Translations under genes and position numbers: made by a program | The notes under the pieces: model-generated | The model's input: the letters and a program-made list of their open reading frames with translations, nothing else | The model's database searches: none | Told to the model about the DNA's origin: nothing | Part shown: positions 34,225 through 44,300 of the stretch, in pieces | How positions within the stretch are numbered: the stretch's first letter is position 1 | Layout: each line of letters opens with the position of its first letter | Assembly (NCBI GenBank): GCA_900660155.1 | Contig: CABFPE010000147.1 | Location: 103,859-167,858 of the forward strand | Direction: 5' to 3' | From: Hofstenia miamia | Taxonomy: Eukaryota > Xenacoelomorpha > Acoela > Hofsteniidae | DNA: 64,000 nucleotides

Positions 34225-34483
34225 AGTGGAGAATAGCAATTCATTGTAATCTCGAAATCGCACGTAAAGGTTTCTCTTCAGCCGACACATTTTTTTGCAA
34301 CAATCCTCAGAGAACTGATTTGTTAATGTAGAAACTGTCGAAGTAATAAATGGAATCACAATTTTGCAACTAAATTAAAGAGTGGGAAATAATTTGCTTT
34401 TTTTGCTGTATTGCTGAAATATATCTTTAGTTTTATTCTATTCCACTGCCATTATTGTAGTTGTTTCTAAGTTTCTCATTCTA
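34225..34483. other. Flank of the mariner element, no gene seen
   Basis: AT-rich; nothing recognised. Confidence 0.4.
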
Positions 34484-35681
34484 CAGAGCGTCCCGTAATT
34501 GGCGCAGTTTTATAAAACAGTGTAAAAAAGCTAGAAATCCAAATCGAACCATATTTTACAACAACAGAACAAATAGCATGAGGATCACTTAATCATAAAA
34601 ATATCTCCATTTTCAGCAAATAAATGATCCACGCGACGAAAAATATGATTGACAGCATTTTGAATTTCTTCTTGCGTTATTTCTGAGTATACCTGAACAA
34701 TTTTACTCTTCAAATCAACAATCGTGTTTGGTATATTATTGTGGTAGACTCTACTCTTCAATACAGCCCAAAGCAGGGATCTAGTGGTGTTAGGTCAGGC
34801 GATCTTGCAGGCCAGGGAATGTTGTAACCACGTCCAATGACTCTGTCAGGAAAGTGTTCTTTCAAAGTTGCTGTGACTGGGTGAGCAAAATGAGGCGGTG
34901 TCCCATCCTGCTGAAAAATAGCTGTACGATATGCACCTGTCGTCCTGCACTGGGGTATCAAATGATGCGTAAGCATTTGGTGATAATTTTCACCATTTAC
35001 CATGTCAGAGAAAAAGAAAATGTCAAATTTATAGTGGCAAGAAAACGCCGCCCAAACAACAACACGCGGTGAGTGAAGTGATTGTGACATGGTCATTATA
35101 GTCTTTTCTGTAGCCCAGAAAATGAGAAGATAGCTTCGTCACTCCAGATAATGTCTGCCACTTTATAATGATATGATTATCCAGCAACCAGCGCCCAAAT
35201 TGCAGTCGTTTTTCCTTATCCTCTGCAGTGATTGTTTGGTGCATTGAGGATAAGGATACAAGCCCATTTTTCCACGTGACCTCGCAGATTGAGCAACGCT
35301 GATAGCTTCATGTACGTGTTTTTCTTCCAACGATTTTCGTTCTTTACCAGGCGCATCATAAAGACTATAAGTTTTTTCAAATTTAGAAATAAGACGTGTG
35401 ATAGATGTTGAAGAGAATGGATTGTGAATTAATAAATTCAATGTTTTTTATGTGCTCAAGTTTGAGCCGCACTTTTTCCATTTGCGTAATAGAGTTGAAC
35501 AATAGATAATTGAGTTGGTAAATTCATCACAAAGTTGCAGCACAGTCAAAAATTATATTTATGAGTAATTCAGATGAAACCTCATGTTTTATACTGCAAA
35601 CAAAAAATATTTCATTACTTTAATCTGATTGGTTAATGAAATAATCTCTATTCAAAAAACTGCGCTAATTACGAGACACTG
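34484..35681 (-). mobile_element. mariner-type element, DD41D (rosa-like)
   Basis: A 1198-bp element with TA on both sides (34482-34483, 35682-35683). Ends CAGAGCGTCCCGTAATTGGC and TGCGCTAATTACGAGACACTG form imperfect inverted repeats of about 28 bp. The transposase lies on the minus strand in at least three frames. Order: LISKFEKTYSLYDAPGKERK (helix-turn-helix region), LYPYPQCTKQSLQRI, KEKRLQFGRWLLDNHIIIKW, WSDEAIFSFSGLQK (first Asp, near 35130), RVVVWAAFSCHYKF (35065), QQDGTPPHFAHPV (second Asp), WPARSPDLTPLDP (third Asp at 34777). Spacing between second and third Asp is 41 residues, which is the rosa-type DD41D spacing. Frameshifts and stops make it inactive. Confidence 0.85.
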
Positions 35682-35699
35682 TATTTCTTTAAATTGCCC

Positions 35700-37071
35700 A
35701 AAAGTCAATTAAATTTATTCATCTGCTATTGAGTTTTTTAACTGTCCTTTCCATTAAGCAAGTAGACAAAATTCTGGATGAGTTTTTTCATTACAATTCT
35801 TTAAATAATCGAAAATTACTTTTCCTTCGCCCCCGTCTGGTTACGCCATAGATACCGAATAAAATAGAAGTATTGGTATTAAAATTGATTGGTAATAATT
35901 CCAATGTTATCCTAAAATCGATTCAAAGTTATTATATTTTGAAACAATTTGCGTCAAAATCTGATTATCACCTAAGAAAACAACGTTTTGATCATCTTAC
36001 GCCAAAGCGAAATATGATAAAACCTATATCGCGATGGCCTGGCATTAACTTAACAGTGGCATTCTAACCAAAGTTTTGTAATGATCACTTTGACTATTTG
36101 TCTGTAGCAAGTGCCCTTTTATATCCACATTGTAAAGCTTTCTTTTGTTGTTGTAGATGTACAGGAAATAAACATTATTAAATACAAAGAAATTGAAAAT
36201 ATCTTTTTTACCAAAAATTTGAAATACAATTTATTTTGCAAAATTGAAAGTCGGATAATTGAATGCACTCTTCGGATATTTGGACATTAAAACATTTACG
36301 CCTAGTTCGCCTCATACAAATAAGTTCTAATATAATATATTTTCATTGACAGATGATTTGAACTGTATTTTGTTAAACATAATATTCATATTAACTATAA
36401 TAGAGTAATGATCAGACGAAGTGTTTATTGTTAAGTGAAACCTAAATTTGGTTAGGATTATCAATCAATTCCTAGAATCAAGAAACTCAAGAATACGCGT
36501 TTTGCGAGGGTAGCCAAATATTCAGGAAAAATTTAACAAAAGAATAGTTCGAATTAAGCTTCACTGTATGATTCAATATACAATTTTATTGAAGTTACGT
36601 TTCGGTTAAAAAGTCAAGTAGAAGATAAAAAGTTAATTGTCAATAATCGATTTTTTAAAACCTGCAAGTTAAGGTAAAAAAGAGTATGATGCATTTATGT
36701 CTTTTTGCATTTGTTATGGACAGTTCGTAGTTGTCCTTTATTACAAAAAAAACAATGGAATGGATTACAGATAATTGTGTATAGTGCTTCGATGAAATTT
36801 CGGTACAAAGTTATGGCTCAATTTATAAATTGCAAAAACTTGATCTAAAATAGTTTAATTTGCTTCATTGTCTCTTCATAAAACAACATCCTAAGCACAG
36901 ATATCTCAAAGTTTCTACATTTTATTGTGAACCTTATTTAATTATACAGTTTAATTAGGCGATAAAATATTATTCAGTTTGCTTTTGGTGTTCAATTTTT
37001 TATTAGTTGGTGTTATTACACAGATTAATTAGATATTTGTAATCCAAAAATTTGGAATTGCAGAATTCGCC
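35700..37071. other. AT-rich stretch, no gene recognised
   Basis: Contains CGCCCCCGTCTGGTTACGCC at 35828-35847, which looks like a hAT-type end (TACGCC...). A plus-strand open frame at about 35855-36067 has no recognised family. The last 200 bp may be the 5' untranslated region of the LINE that starts at 37072. Confidence 0.35.
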
Positions 37072-37980
37072 ATGGGTGACGATCGATCAAGAATAAACTC
37101 TGAGTTTGGATCTAGCAAAGACTACTATCCTACTGTGAAGCAACTCCTTCAACTCGATTCTACAGGCGTCAACAAGATGCTGGGGCAGATGAAGAAAGAC
37201 TCCTTGCTTTGTGTCTGTCGTGAGCTTGTAGATCAACTTCGCGCTGCTACCACATCGGGTGATCTTGTTTCAAATATTGACCAAAAACTTGACACTATTC
37301 TATCTACCCTAGCTGACCCGTTGAAATCATTTAATGAGCAATCTGCTGCTGCACCTAATGTCTGTCAAGTTGCGGCTGTCCAGCAAACTGTTGAGGCAAG
37401 CATGAATTCATATTCTGAGGCACTAAAAGAAAACCTCAATGCATGTCTTCCAAATCTGATAGATAAGAGCATCGCCGAGAAACTTGACAGCGCCCTCGCA
37501 ATTCCAATGCACCCATCTGCTCCTGTTGTTCATTCAGCAGGAAAGAATAGTATTCGCATCAATGGTGTCCCTGAAAGCGGATTGAATAATCATGGAGAAA
37601 TTGTGACGCATGATGCCAATGAGTTAAAGGAGATTCTTCACTGCATAGGCGAGTATGAGCCCAATTGCATTAGCTCCGTGTTTCGGCTTGGTAAACCGTC
37701 CAAGGTGTCCAGGAGCAGGCGCCCGAGAACACTATTGGTCACGTTCACCAACTCATTTTCTGCGGAGAAATGTATTGCGAAATCTATGCGTCTAAAATCC
37801 TTCAAATATCCTGTTTACATCTCGAAATCGCTAAACCCTGAGGAGAGAGAGACAGAGAAGAAATTGCTTAGTGTTCGTTATAAGTTGATACATGAAGAGA
37901 AGAGAGATAAGACGAAGCTTCGGATACGGAATTTGAAGTTATATTACGAGTGTGAAGTTGTCGATGTGACTAAGTATTGA
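37072..37980 (+). CDS. LINE-D ORF1, open 302-codon frame
   Basis: An uninterrupted frame for an ORF1-type RNA-binding protein of a non-LTR retrotransposon. Residues about 20-150 are helical and likely coiled coil (DSTGVNKMLGQMKKDSLL, repeated Leu and Ala). From about 160, NSIRINGVPESGLNNHGE starts an RRM-like fold as in L1-type ORF1 proteins, with CISSVFRLGK, RPRTLLVTFTNSFSAEKC and YISKSLNPEERETEKKLL at the C-terminal domain, ending at VDVTKY. ORF1 proteins bind LINE RNA as trimers. The start is the ATG in GCCATGGGTG, a good Kozak context. It is followed after 9 bases by the ATG of an ORF2 cut off after 46 codons. Base use is richer in G+C than the flanks. The frame being intact with only a stub of ORF2 is odd (see findings). 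Confidence 0.75.
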   Translation: MGDDRSRINSEFGSSKDYYPTVKQLLQLDSTGVNKMLGQMKKDSLLCVCRELVDQLRAATTSGDLVSNIDQKLDTILSTLADPLKSFNEQSAAAPNVCQVAAVQQTVEASMNSYSEALKENLNACLPNLIDKSIAEKLDSALAIPMHPSAPVVHSAGKNSIRINGVPESGLNNHGEIVTHDANELKEILHCIGEYEPNCISSVFRLGKPSKVSRSRRPRTLLVTFTNSFSAEKCIAKSMRLKSFKYPVYISKSLNPEERETEKKLLSVRYKLIHEEKRDKTKLRIRNLKLYYECEVVDVTKY

Positions 37981-37989
37981 CTATCTAGT

Positions 37990-38130
37990 ATGATTCCCTG
38001 CATGTTACTCAATATTCAATCTCTCACCACGCTGGCGAAGCGACTTGAATTGCTGAAATATCTTACTATCAACAATATTGGGCTTGTGTTTATCACGGAA
38101 ACGTGGCTGAATGACTCTAAAGCCTTCTAG
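37990..38130 (+). pseudogene. LINE-D ORF2 stub (endonuclease start)
   Basis: 46 codons starting MIPCMLLNIQSLTTLAKRL and reaching the AP-endonuclease motif FITETWLND, then a stop and a (TAG)n tract of 15 bp. It is the N-terminal end of ORF2, starting 9 bases after ORF1. The TAG repeat may be a LINE 3' tail. Confidence 0.7.
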
Positions 38131-38143
38131 TAGTAGTAGTAGT
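38128..38143. repeat. (TAG)n tract
   Basis: Short trinucleotide repeat TAGTAGTAGTAGTAGTA directly after the LINE-D ORF2 stub. Trinucleotide tails are typical 3' ends of CR1/L2-like LINEs. Confidence 0.7.
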
Positions 38144-38305
38144 AATTTAAATATTTTTTTGAAATGCGTGATAATCTGTAAATTCAATTGTATGTAAAAT
38201 TAGCATTGCAAGTAGGAAGCTGCTTGATGATGAATTTAAGAGATTAATATAGTGAAATGATATTTACTGTTTTACTTTATTAATTTTTAGTAATTTCTTA
38301 ATTTG

Positions 38306-38395
38306 ATGATTTGTAAAATTTTGCGAACATTGACCATTTTTAATCGATGTCTTTCTGCTCAGTTCAAGAACGCTATTGGTGATGCGGAAAAATTG
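38306..38395 (+). CDS. PDSS2: PDSS2 exon 1
   Basis: 30 codons with the presequence and the start of the helical domain (KNAIGDAEKL). Donor GTAAAA at 38396. Exit phase 0. Intron 1 is only 43 bp. Confidence 0.8.
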
Positions 38396-41300
38396 GTAAA
38401 ATTTTATATTTTTTGCAATTTAAATAGTTCTATTGTAGGTTAGTGGAGATTTTCTCGGGCTTCGTTGCCTACTAAACGATGACTTTGTAGCGATTGGTCC
38501 GCTTTTGAAGCAAATTTCTACAAATCAACATCCTCTGCGATCAGCATTGAAAAATACTATCCACTGTGAACACAGTTTAAGTGGTATACATCCCCATTCG
38601 CTGTTTATTCTGCTCATTTCTAGGCTCCTTGAATCTAAGTTGAATATCACAGGTAGTTTTTGCAGGTTGCAAAATTATTTATCTTCAATTAACAAGCATG
38701 TACGTTCATATGGAATATATATATATTTGTTTAACCGTTTGGGGTTTATAAGGAATGTAGATTAAGTAACACGAATATTGGTATATATTATTTTGCTAAA
38801 AAATATCAATTAGTCAATATATTTGAAGTTTATCGATTTCCTGATGTGGTACAAATATGTACCACAAAACGGATTAGACTAAAAAAATTCGTGTTTATAA
38901 TTAATGTAATGAAAATAGGTTTTCCAAATACATTTATTCAGTATAGAATTTTCTATAGGTATCGAAACTTGATTAACTTCTATTAATGGCAGTCCTTAAA
39001 GCAATTTTGGGAACTAATCATTGCACTGAATGTTACTTCGGTTGCCCATCAAACGAAAATTGCAATGATTACAGCATTTTCTCACCGTTGCAACCCTTGG
39101 GAGGTGTAAACCCACTTTTGAAACTTGAACATAATAGGTGGTCCACGCCTCTTTTTCTCTACTTGAGAACTATCGTTTTGTACTGAAAAAATAATCTGTT
39201 ATTTGATAATATTTACAAAACTTATGCTCGGATACTTTAAAACTACGTCTCATATAACGACTGATCAGTGGCTAAAAATTTTACTTCATAGATAGAAAAA
39301 TTCCTATTACGTTTTGTGGTACATGTTTGTACCACCAAGTTTTTTCAATCAATTACATTAAACAGGTTGATCGGCTTTGACTATTTATAAAACTAATTAA
39401 AAAGTACTGTAATAATAAGTATAAAGAGTGTTGTTAGATCTCTTGCTTGTCTGAACTTATCAGTTTGTCTTCACATGAGTTGAAAGAGAATATGATTTCA
39501 AAATATTTGTGTCTGTTACCAAGATAAGCAAACATAATTCATTATGATCCAAAATGAAAAATGAAACAAAGTCGTATTTAGTATTTTTGTACGACATAGA
39601 TACTCTCTGTAAAATCCTTTCACACACTAATTGAAAATCTTATCTACATTATGGTGGTGCATTTTTATACCACAAAACCTAAAAGGGTGAATGGCTATAC
39701 CGAAGTCAACTATAATCCTTAAGCAATATGGTAAAATTTTCGGTTAAGAAATGGTTGTGTTAACAGAACAACTGTTTTTAGGTGAAGAGGTGGAAGTTAG
39801 GTCTCATCAGTTTGCTGAAATGGCAGAAATGATATATTTAGCAGGATCAATCCATCGTACAATTCAAAATGTAACAAATATCGAGTGAGTAATTCTCCAA
39901 TAATTTCTATGTACTGCTACCATTACTTTTATTGCAGAATATATTTGAAATTTTTATCAAGTTATCACTGATATTTTCGCACACGAAGGTGTTTTCCACT
40001 AGCATCCTGTTGACAATTATTTGATTCACATTTTCAATCAATAATGCATGCATGTACAAGCAAACCCAATAGTTATCACTAATAAGAAATTTAGTTCCAT
40101 CACTCCTCGTGATAGATATAAAATACTTTTTTTGATAATTTAGTGTTTAGATAGACTTCTATATTGTCGCCCACGTCAGTTACAATATGCTTAGAGACAT
40201 AGAGCTCCGTGAAAAGTTTCAAAATGCAAACAAAGTGGCTGTACTAATTGGCGACTATCTTTTTGCTCAAGTAAATGCAATTGCCGCTGCCACAAATTCA
40301 GTTGATACAGTTGCTTCTGTGTCTGCCGCTATCAGTGAAATTTCACGTGGTGTTTTTTTGGAGGAAGATCTTCATTCATCGTCTCTTTCCCTTGATGAGG
40401 TATTTTTAATGGATGTTTACTTGTTTTGAATTGAATGCCATAGATTTGTCAATATTACACATGGTGTCCCATGAGTCAACAAGTAGCCCTGTTTGTGCTA
40501 TAGATATATTAAAAAGAGTTATAATTGTAATATTCTATGAAGATATTTGCATAGCAATCGTTTTGTACAGATCCTCATTTTTAGAAAAAATCTGTATTTT
40601 TGCATAATTTCTTTTTGGAATTCTTGAAGTCGTTGACATTGTTTTAGTATTACACACGCAGTGATGTCCCCTATAGTAAAACCCTATAATTATTTTTTAA
40701 GTATATTTATATGATTCATATATATATGATTTTCAAATTATTTATAGGATCCGCTTCAACATACACAAATGCTGTCGCCTGTTTCACATTTATAATGTCC
40801 TTATCATTTTTACTGACAGTCCGTAATATTTGTTAAACACATTCCCGACCGATATGAAGTATCGGAAGGGTACCGTACAGTTAATGTCGTCCTTTAGCGA
40901 TGGCGCCAATATGTCCGGGACCTTATAGCGGCTAAAGGACGCTAGCTAGGGCCTAGGCGTAATATGACCCCCCCATTTGGTCCATTCGGTCGTCGTGACG
41001 TCTCGGGCGGACCTGCTGCGAAGTAGCCTTCAAGTAAATGAATACTAAAAAAACATTAAATACTAAGGCATTTAGGAGAATACAAGTTTGAATATAACAT
41101 CAAAATATAACAGCTAATTTGAATATAACAATACAACAGTGATATTAGTTGATGATCAACCATTTTTTGATACTAGCGGTAGCAAGCCGATTTTTTCTAT
41201 TTTCTGTTAGAAGGCTCTCTCTCTGCATTTGCGGGTGATGGTAAAATGGATAAAACCATTTCTGCCGCCTGAGAAAGGAGTGGGCAGTGATTCCTATTAC

Positions 41301-44300
41301 TCTTAAAAGGGTGAAAGCAGTAATGGGTTCATCTACTGTCAGCTTGTATACATCACATTTATCCATAAGAGTCTAAGTAAGAGATTGGGGAGAAGGCTGA
41401 GTATCAAATTTGATGTGTAACGCTTTTGCCGTTCGAAAGTCAACTCCTTCGAAAGCAGCCGTAATTGGATCAATGACAACAGTACTAGCACTTGCATTTT
41501 CTTTGTGTTCATCTGTTTCGCTGTCTCTGTTAGTTAAGTGACTAAGAATAATATCAGATTCTAGTTGAGACAAATTGTCTCTTCCATCTCGAATTTCATT
41601 ATCTGTTAACAGAGCGTGTGAAGGGTTTAGCAACGTAGCTGCAAGCTGGGATTGAGAAAATGATTTAAACCGTCGGTCAATATACATTTTAGTTTTATTC
41701 AGAAACTCTGCACAATTGAATGAATTCCCTCTGCTCCAAGTAAAGCACTTAGAAAAACCTGGAGCTTACGAACCTGGACTATAACAAGATCGGCAACTGG
41801 AAGTTCATTCTCTAAGAATTTCCCGAGGAGCATCATCTACTGAAGAACGTTACCCATTTGATCTATCAAAAGAGGATCCAGAATACGCCCTGGCAGATTT
41901 ATGTCGCTCTGTTTCCAGATCAGTGCGTATTTTTTTGAATAAATTCTATCTGCTGCAAATGCCCATACCACCTCGTGTCAGACAACGCTGGTCCACAAAA
42001 CTTCACACAAAATGTATTGACCTGGTTAAAGAATATAATACCATGCGTTGCTTTAATTATGGCATTGTTAAGCATATGTGCGCTACATCCAACAAAAATA
42101 CCTGTAGATCAAGGTCGATGCTTGTACCATCACACGCATCATCCCTTTCCTCTTCCGCGTCCGAGTCAGTAGCATCTTCAGCAACTAAACTGTGAAATAC
42201 TCTGGCCATCGCCACCATTGCATTGCAAGTATCAGGCTGATACGCCAAACATTTTTCAGGATTTAGGTGTTTATCCTTCAAAGACGAGATAAACTCTGTA
42301 CCAGTGACGATGGCCGTTGTATTAAGAACAATCTTAAAGTCAATACTTGCACATGGTGAAACCATTACTTAATCCAAGAAACTGGTACTACAAGAACATT
42401 CTTCCTCTGACGATCTCTCCAATGATAAATCTGAACGGCATAACAATGAACTGATTTTAGGCGAAGAAGAGTTTCAATCGCAAGGTAATCTAGGTCTTCC
42501 AATCAGGCAATGTTCCCAACTTCATAATCTTGCCCAAGAAGCACTTCTTTCGGTCTGAATGGAATACGTTTAAAGGTAATGAAATAAGTGCAAATGCTCT
42601 CGTCATCTCCAACCTTGCTCGTTTGTTTGAATCAACCGGTTTAAGCGTAGAAGCAAGTACAAGCTGAGCTTTATCAGTTGTACTATAACCGTGCAAATTT
42701 AGTTTCAGTTCGTCATATATATGATGATTTATAGGGACATCACTGTATGCACTTCGTAGACTCACTGAAAGTGCAGTACTGTTTATTATACAGTTTATTA
42801 GATTTCAGTTATGCCTTCAATGTCGCTGTCCGACCTCAAAAATTTGAGCGATGCCCAGTTTGCCTCCGCTGTTGGTGGTCTGAAGAAAGACGCCATCATT
42901 TCGTTGGTGCGCCAAGCAGTCACTGCTCTCTCTATCTTGACTCCGTCCTCCAATGATGGCCCTGGCGTAATATCATCCTTATCTGAATCCCTCCAAAGCT
43001 TTCCTCTGATGTTTCCTCACTACAATCCCAAATGTTCTCCTACAGTGCCGCTGCCTCACGTTCTGTCTCATCTCTCCCCAGTCATCCTCCTCCGAGTTTC
43101 ACACCCGCGCTTGCTCCTCCTTCTGCTGTACCGCATCCTCCCAAGCAGTCTATCCCTTCATCAACTAACCGTAATCGTCCTGGTCCAGTTTTTGGTTCTA
43201 GTGCTTCCTGCCGTCTCCCTGCTGTTCCTATTAGTTCACTTCCGCCGCCTCCCCGCAAAGCTCATATCTATGTTGGCCGTTTTGCTGCCTCTGTGTCCAC
43301 CTCTGATGTTGCTGACCACCTTCGTTCTTGCTCTCTACAATTTGATGATGTCATTTCCATTCCTCCACGTCCTGACTCTCCATTTGTATCCTTCCATGTT
43401 GTCTGCGATCAAGAGTCCCATCGTGCACTCATGAATCCTGATGTGTGGTCTGAAGGCGTCTTGATTCGTTATTACCGCCTCTCTGATGATGAGCGCAAAT
43501 CTTTTGGCCTTCGTCCCCGCCGCCGTAATGCGCCTCGCCGTGACTGACTATCTCACTCTGATCTGCCTCCTCCCCGTAACTCTGGCTTTTCCGTATCGCT
43601 TGCCAATGCCCACAGTCTTGTATCTTTGAACCGTCGTCTCAGCTTTTACAATTTCTTCTTGCAGTCTCCTGTTGACTTCATTTTCATCACTGAAACCTGG
43701 CTTGATCCTGTCATTGCTGATAGTGTTGTTTTTCCCAACTCTACTCTTAAAGTTCTTTCTCGTATGGATCGATCCAGTGGTCGCCATGGTGGTGTTCTCA
43801 TTGCCTCTCGTCTTCCTAACCTTGACATCCGTCCCATTTCTTTCGATTCATTATCCTTCGATTTCTGTTGTGGCTGTGCTGTTGTTCTCAGTGACCACAT
43901 TGTTTCTCTGCTCTGCGTTTACAACCCTCCTTCGAAAAGTGCCTTCCGCATTCCCATTGCTGATTTATCATCTATGTTCGAGTCTTTTCATGACCAGTCT
44001 ACCTACCTCTCTCGTCACCTTGGCTTTTCCATTCGTTCTCATTTTCTTGTTTGTGGTGACTTCAATCTTCCTAATGTCTGTTGGAATGCGCTCGACTTTA
44101 CTGGCAATTATAAGTCTGCAGTTTTAGAAGTTTTTGCCTGCTATTCTCTTGAACAACTTGTATTTTCTCCTACTTCCAGCTCCTCTCTGCTTGATTTGGT
44201 TCTGTGCTCTCACCCCGATTACATATTTGACATATCTGTAATCCCTGTTCCTGCTAAGCTGTCAGATCACTCATTCGTCAGCTTCAATCTGTCTGTCAAC

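Noticed and set aside
38986-39186. Open frame in PDSS2 intron 2 as a gene
   Set aside because: No family resemblance or splice context; lies between palindromic repeats and is likely chance.
40749-40850. Open frame after TTATAG at 40749 as PDSS2 exon 5
   Set aside because: The peptide (DPLQHTQMLSP) does not match PDSS2; the exon at 55564 matches well and has the right phase.
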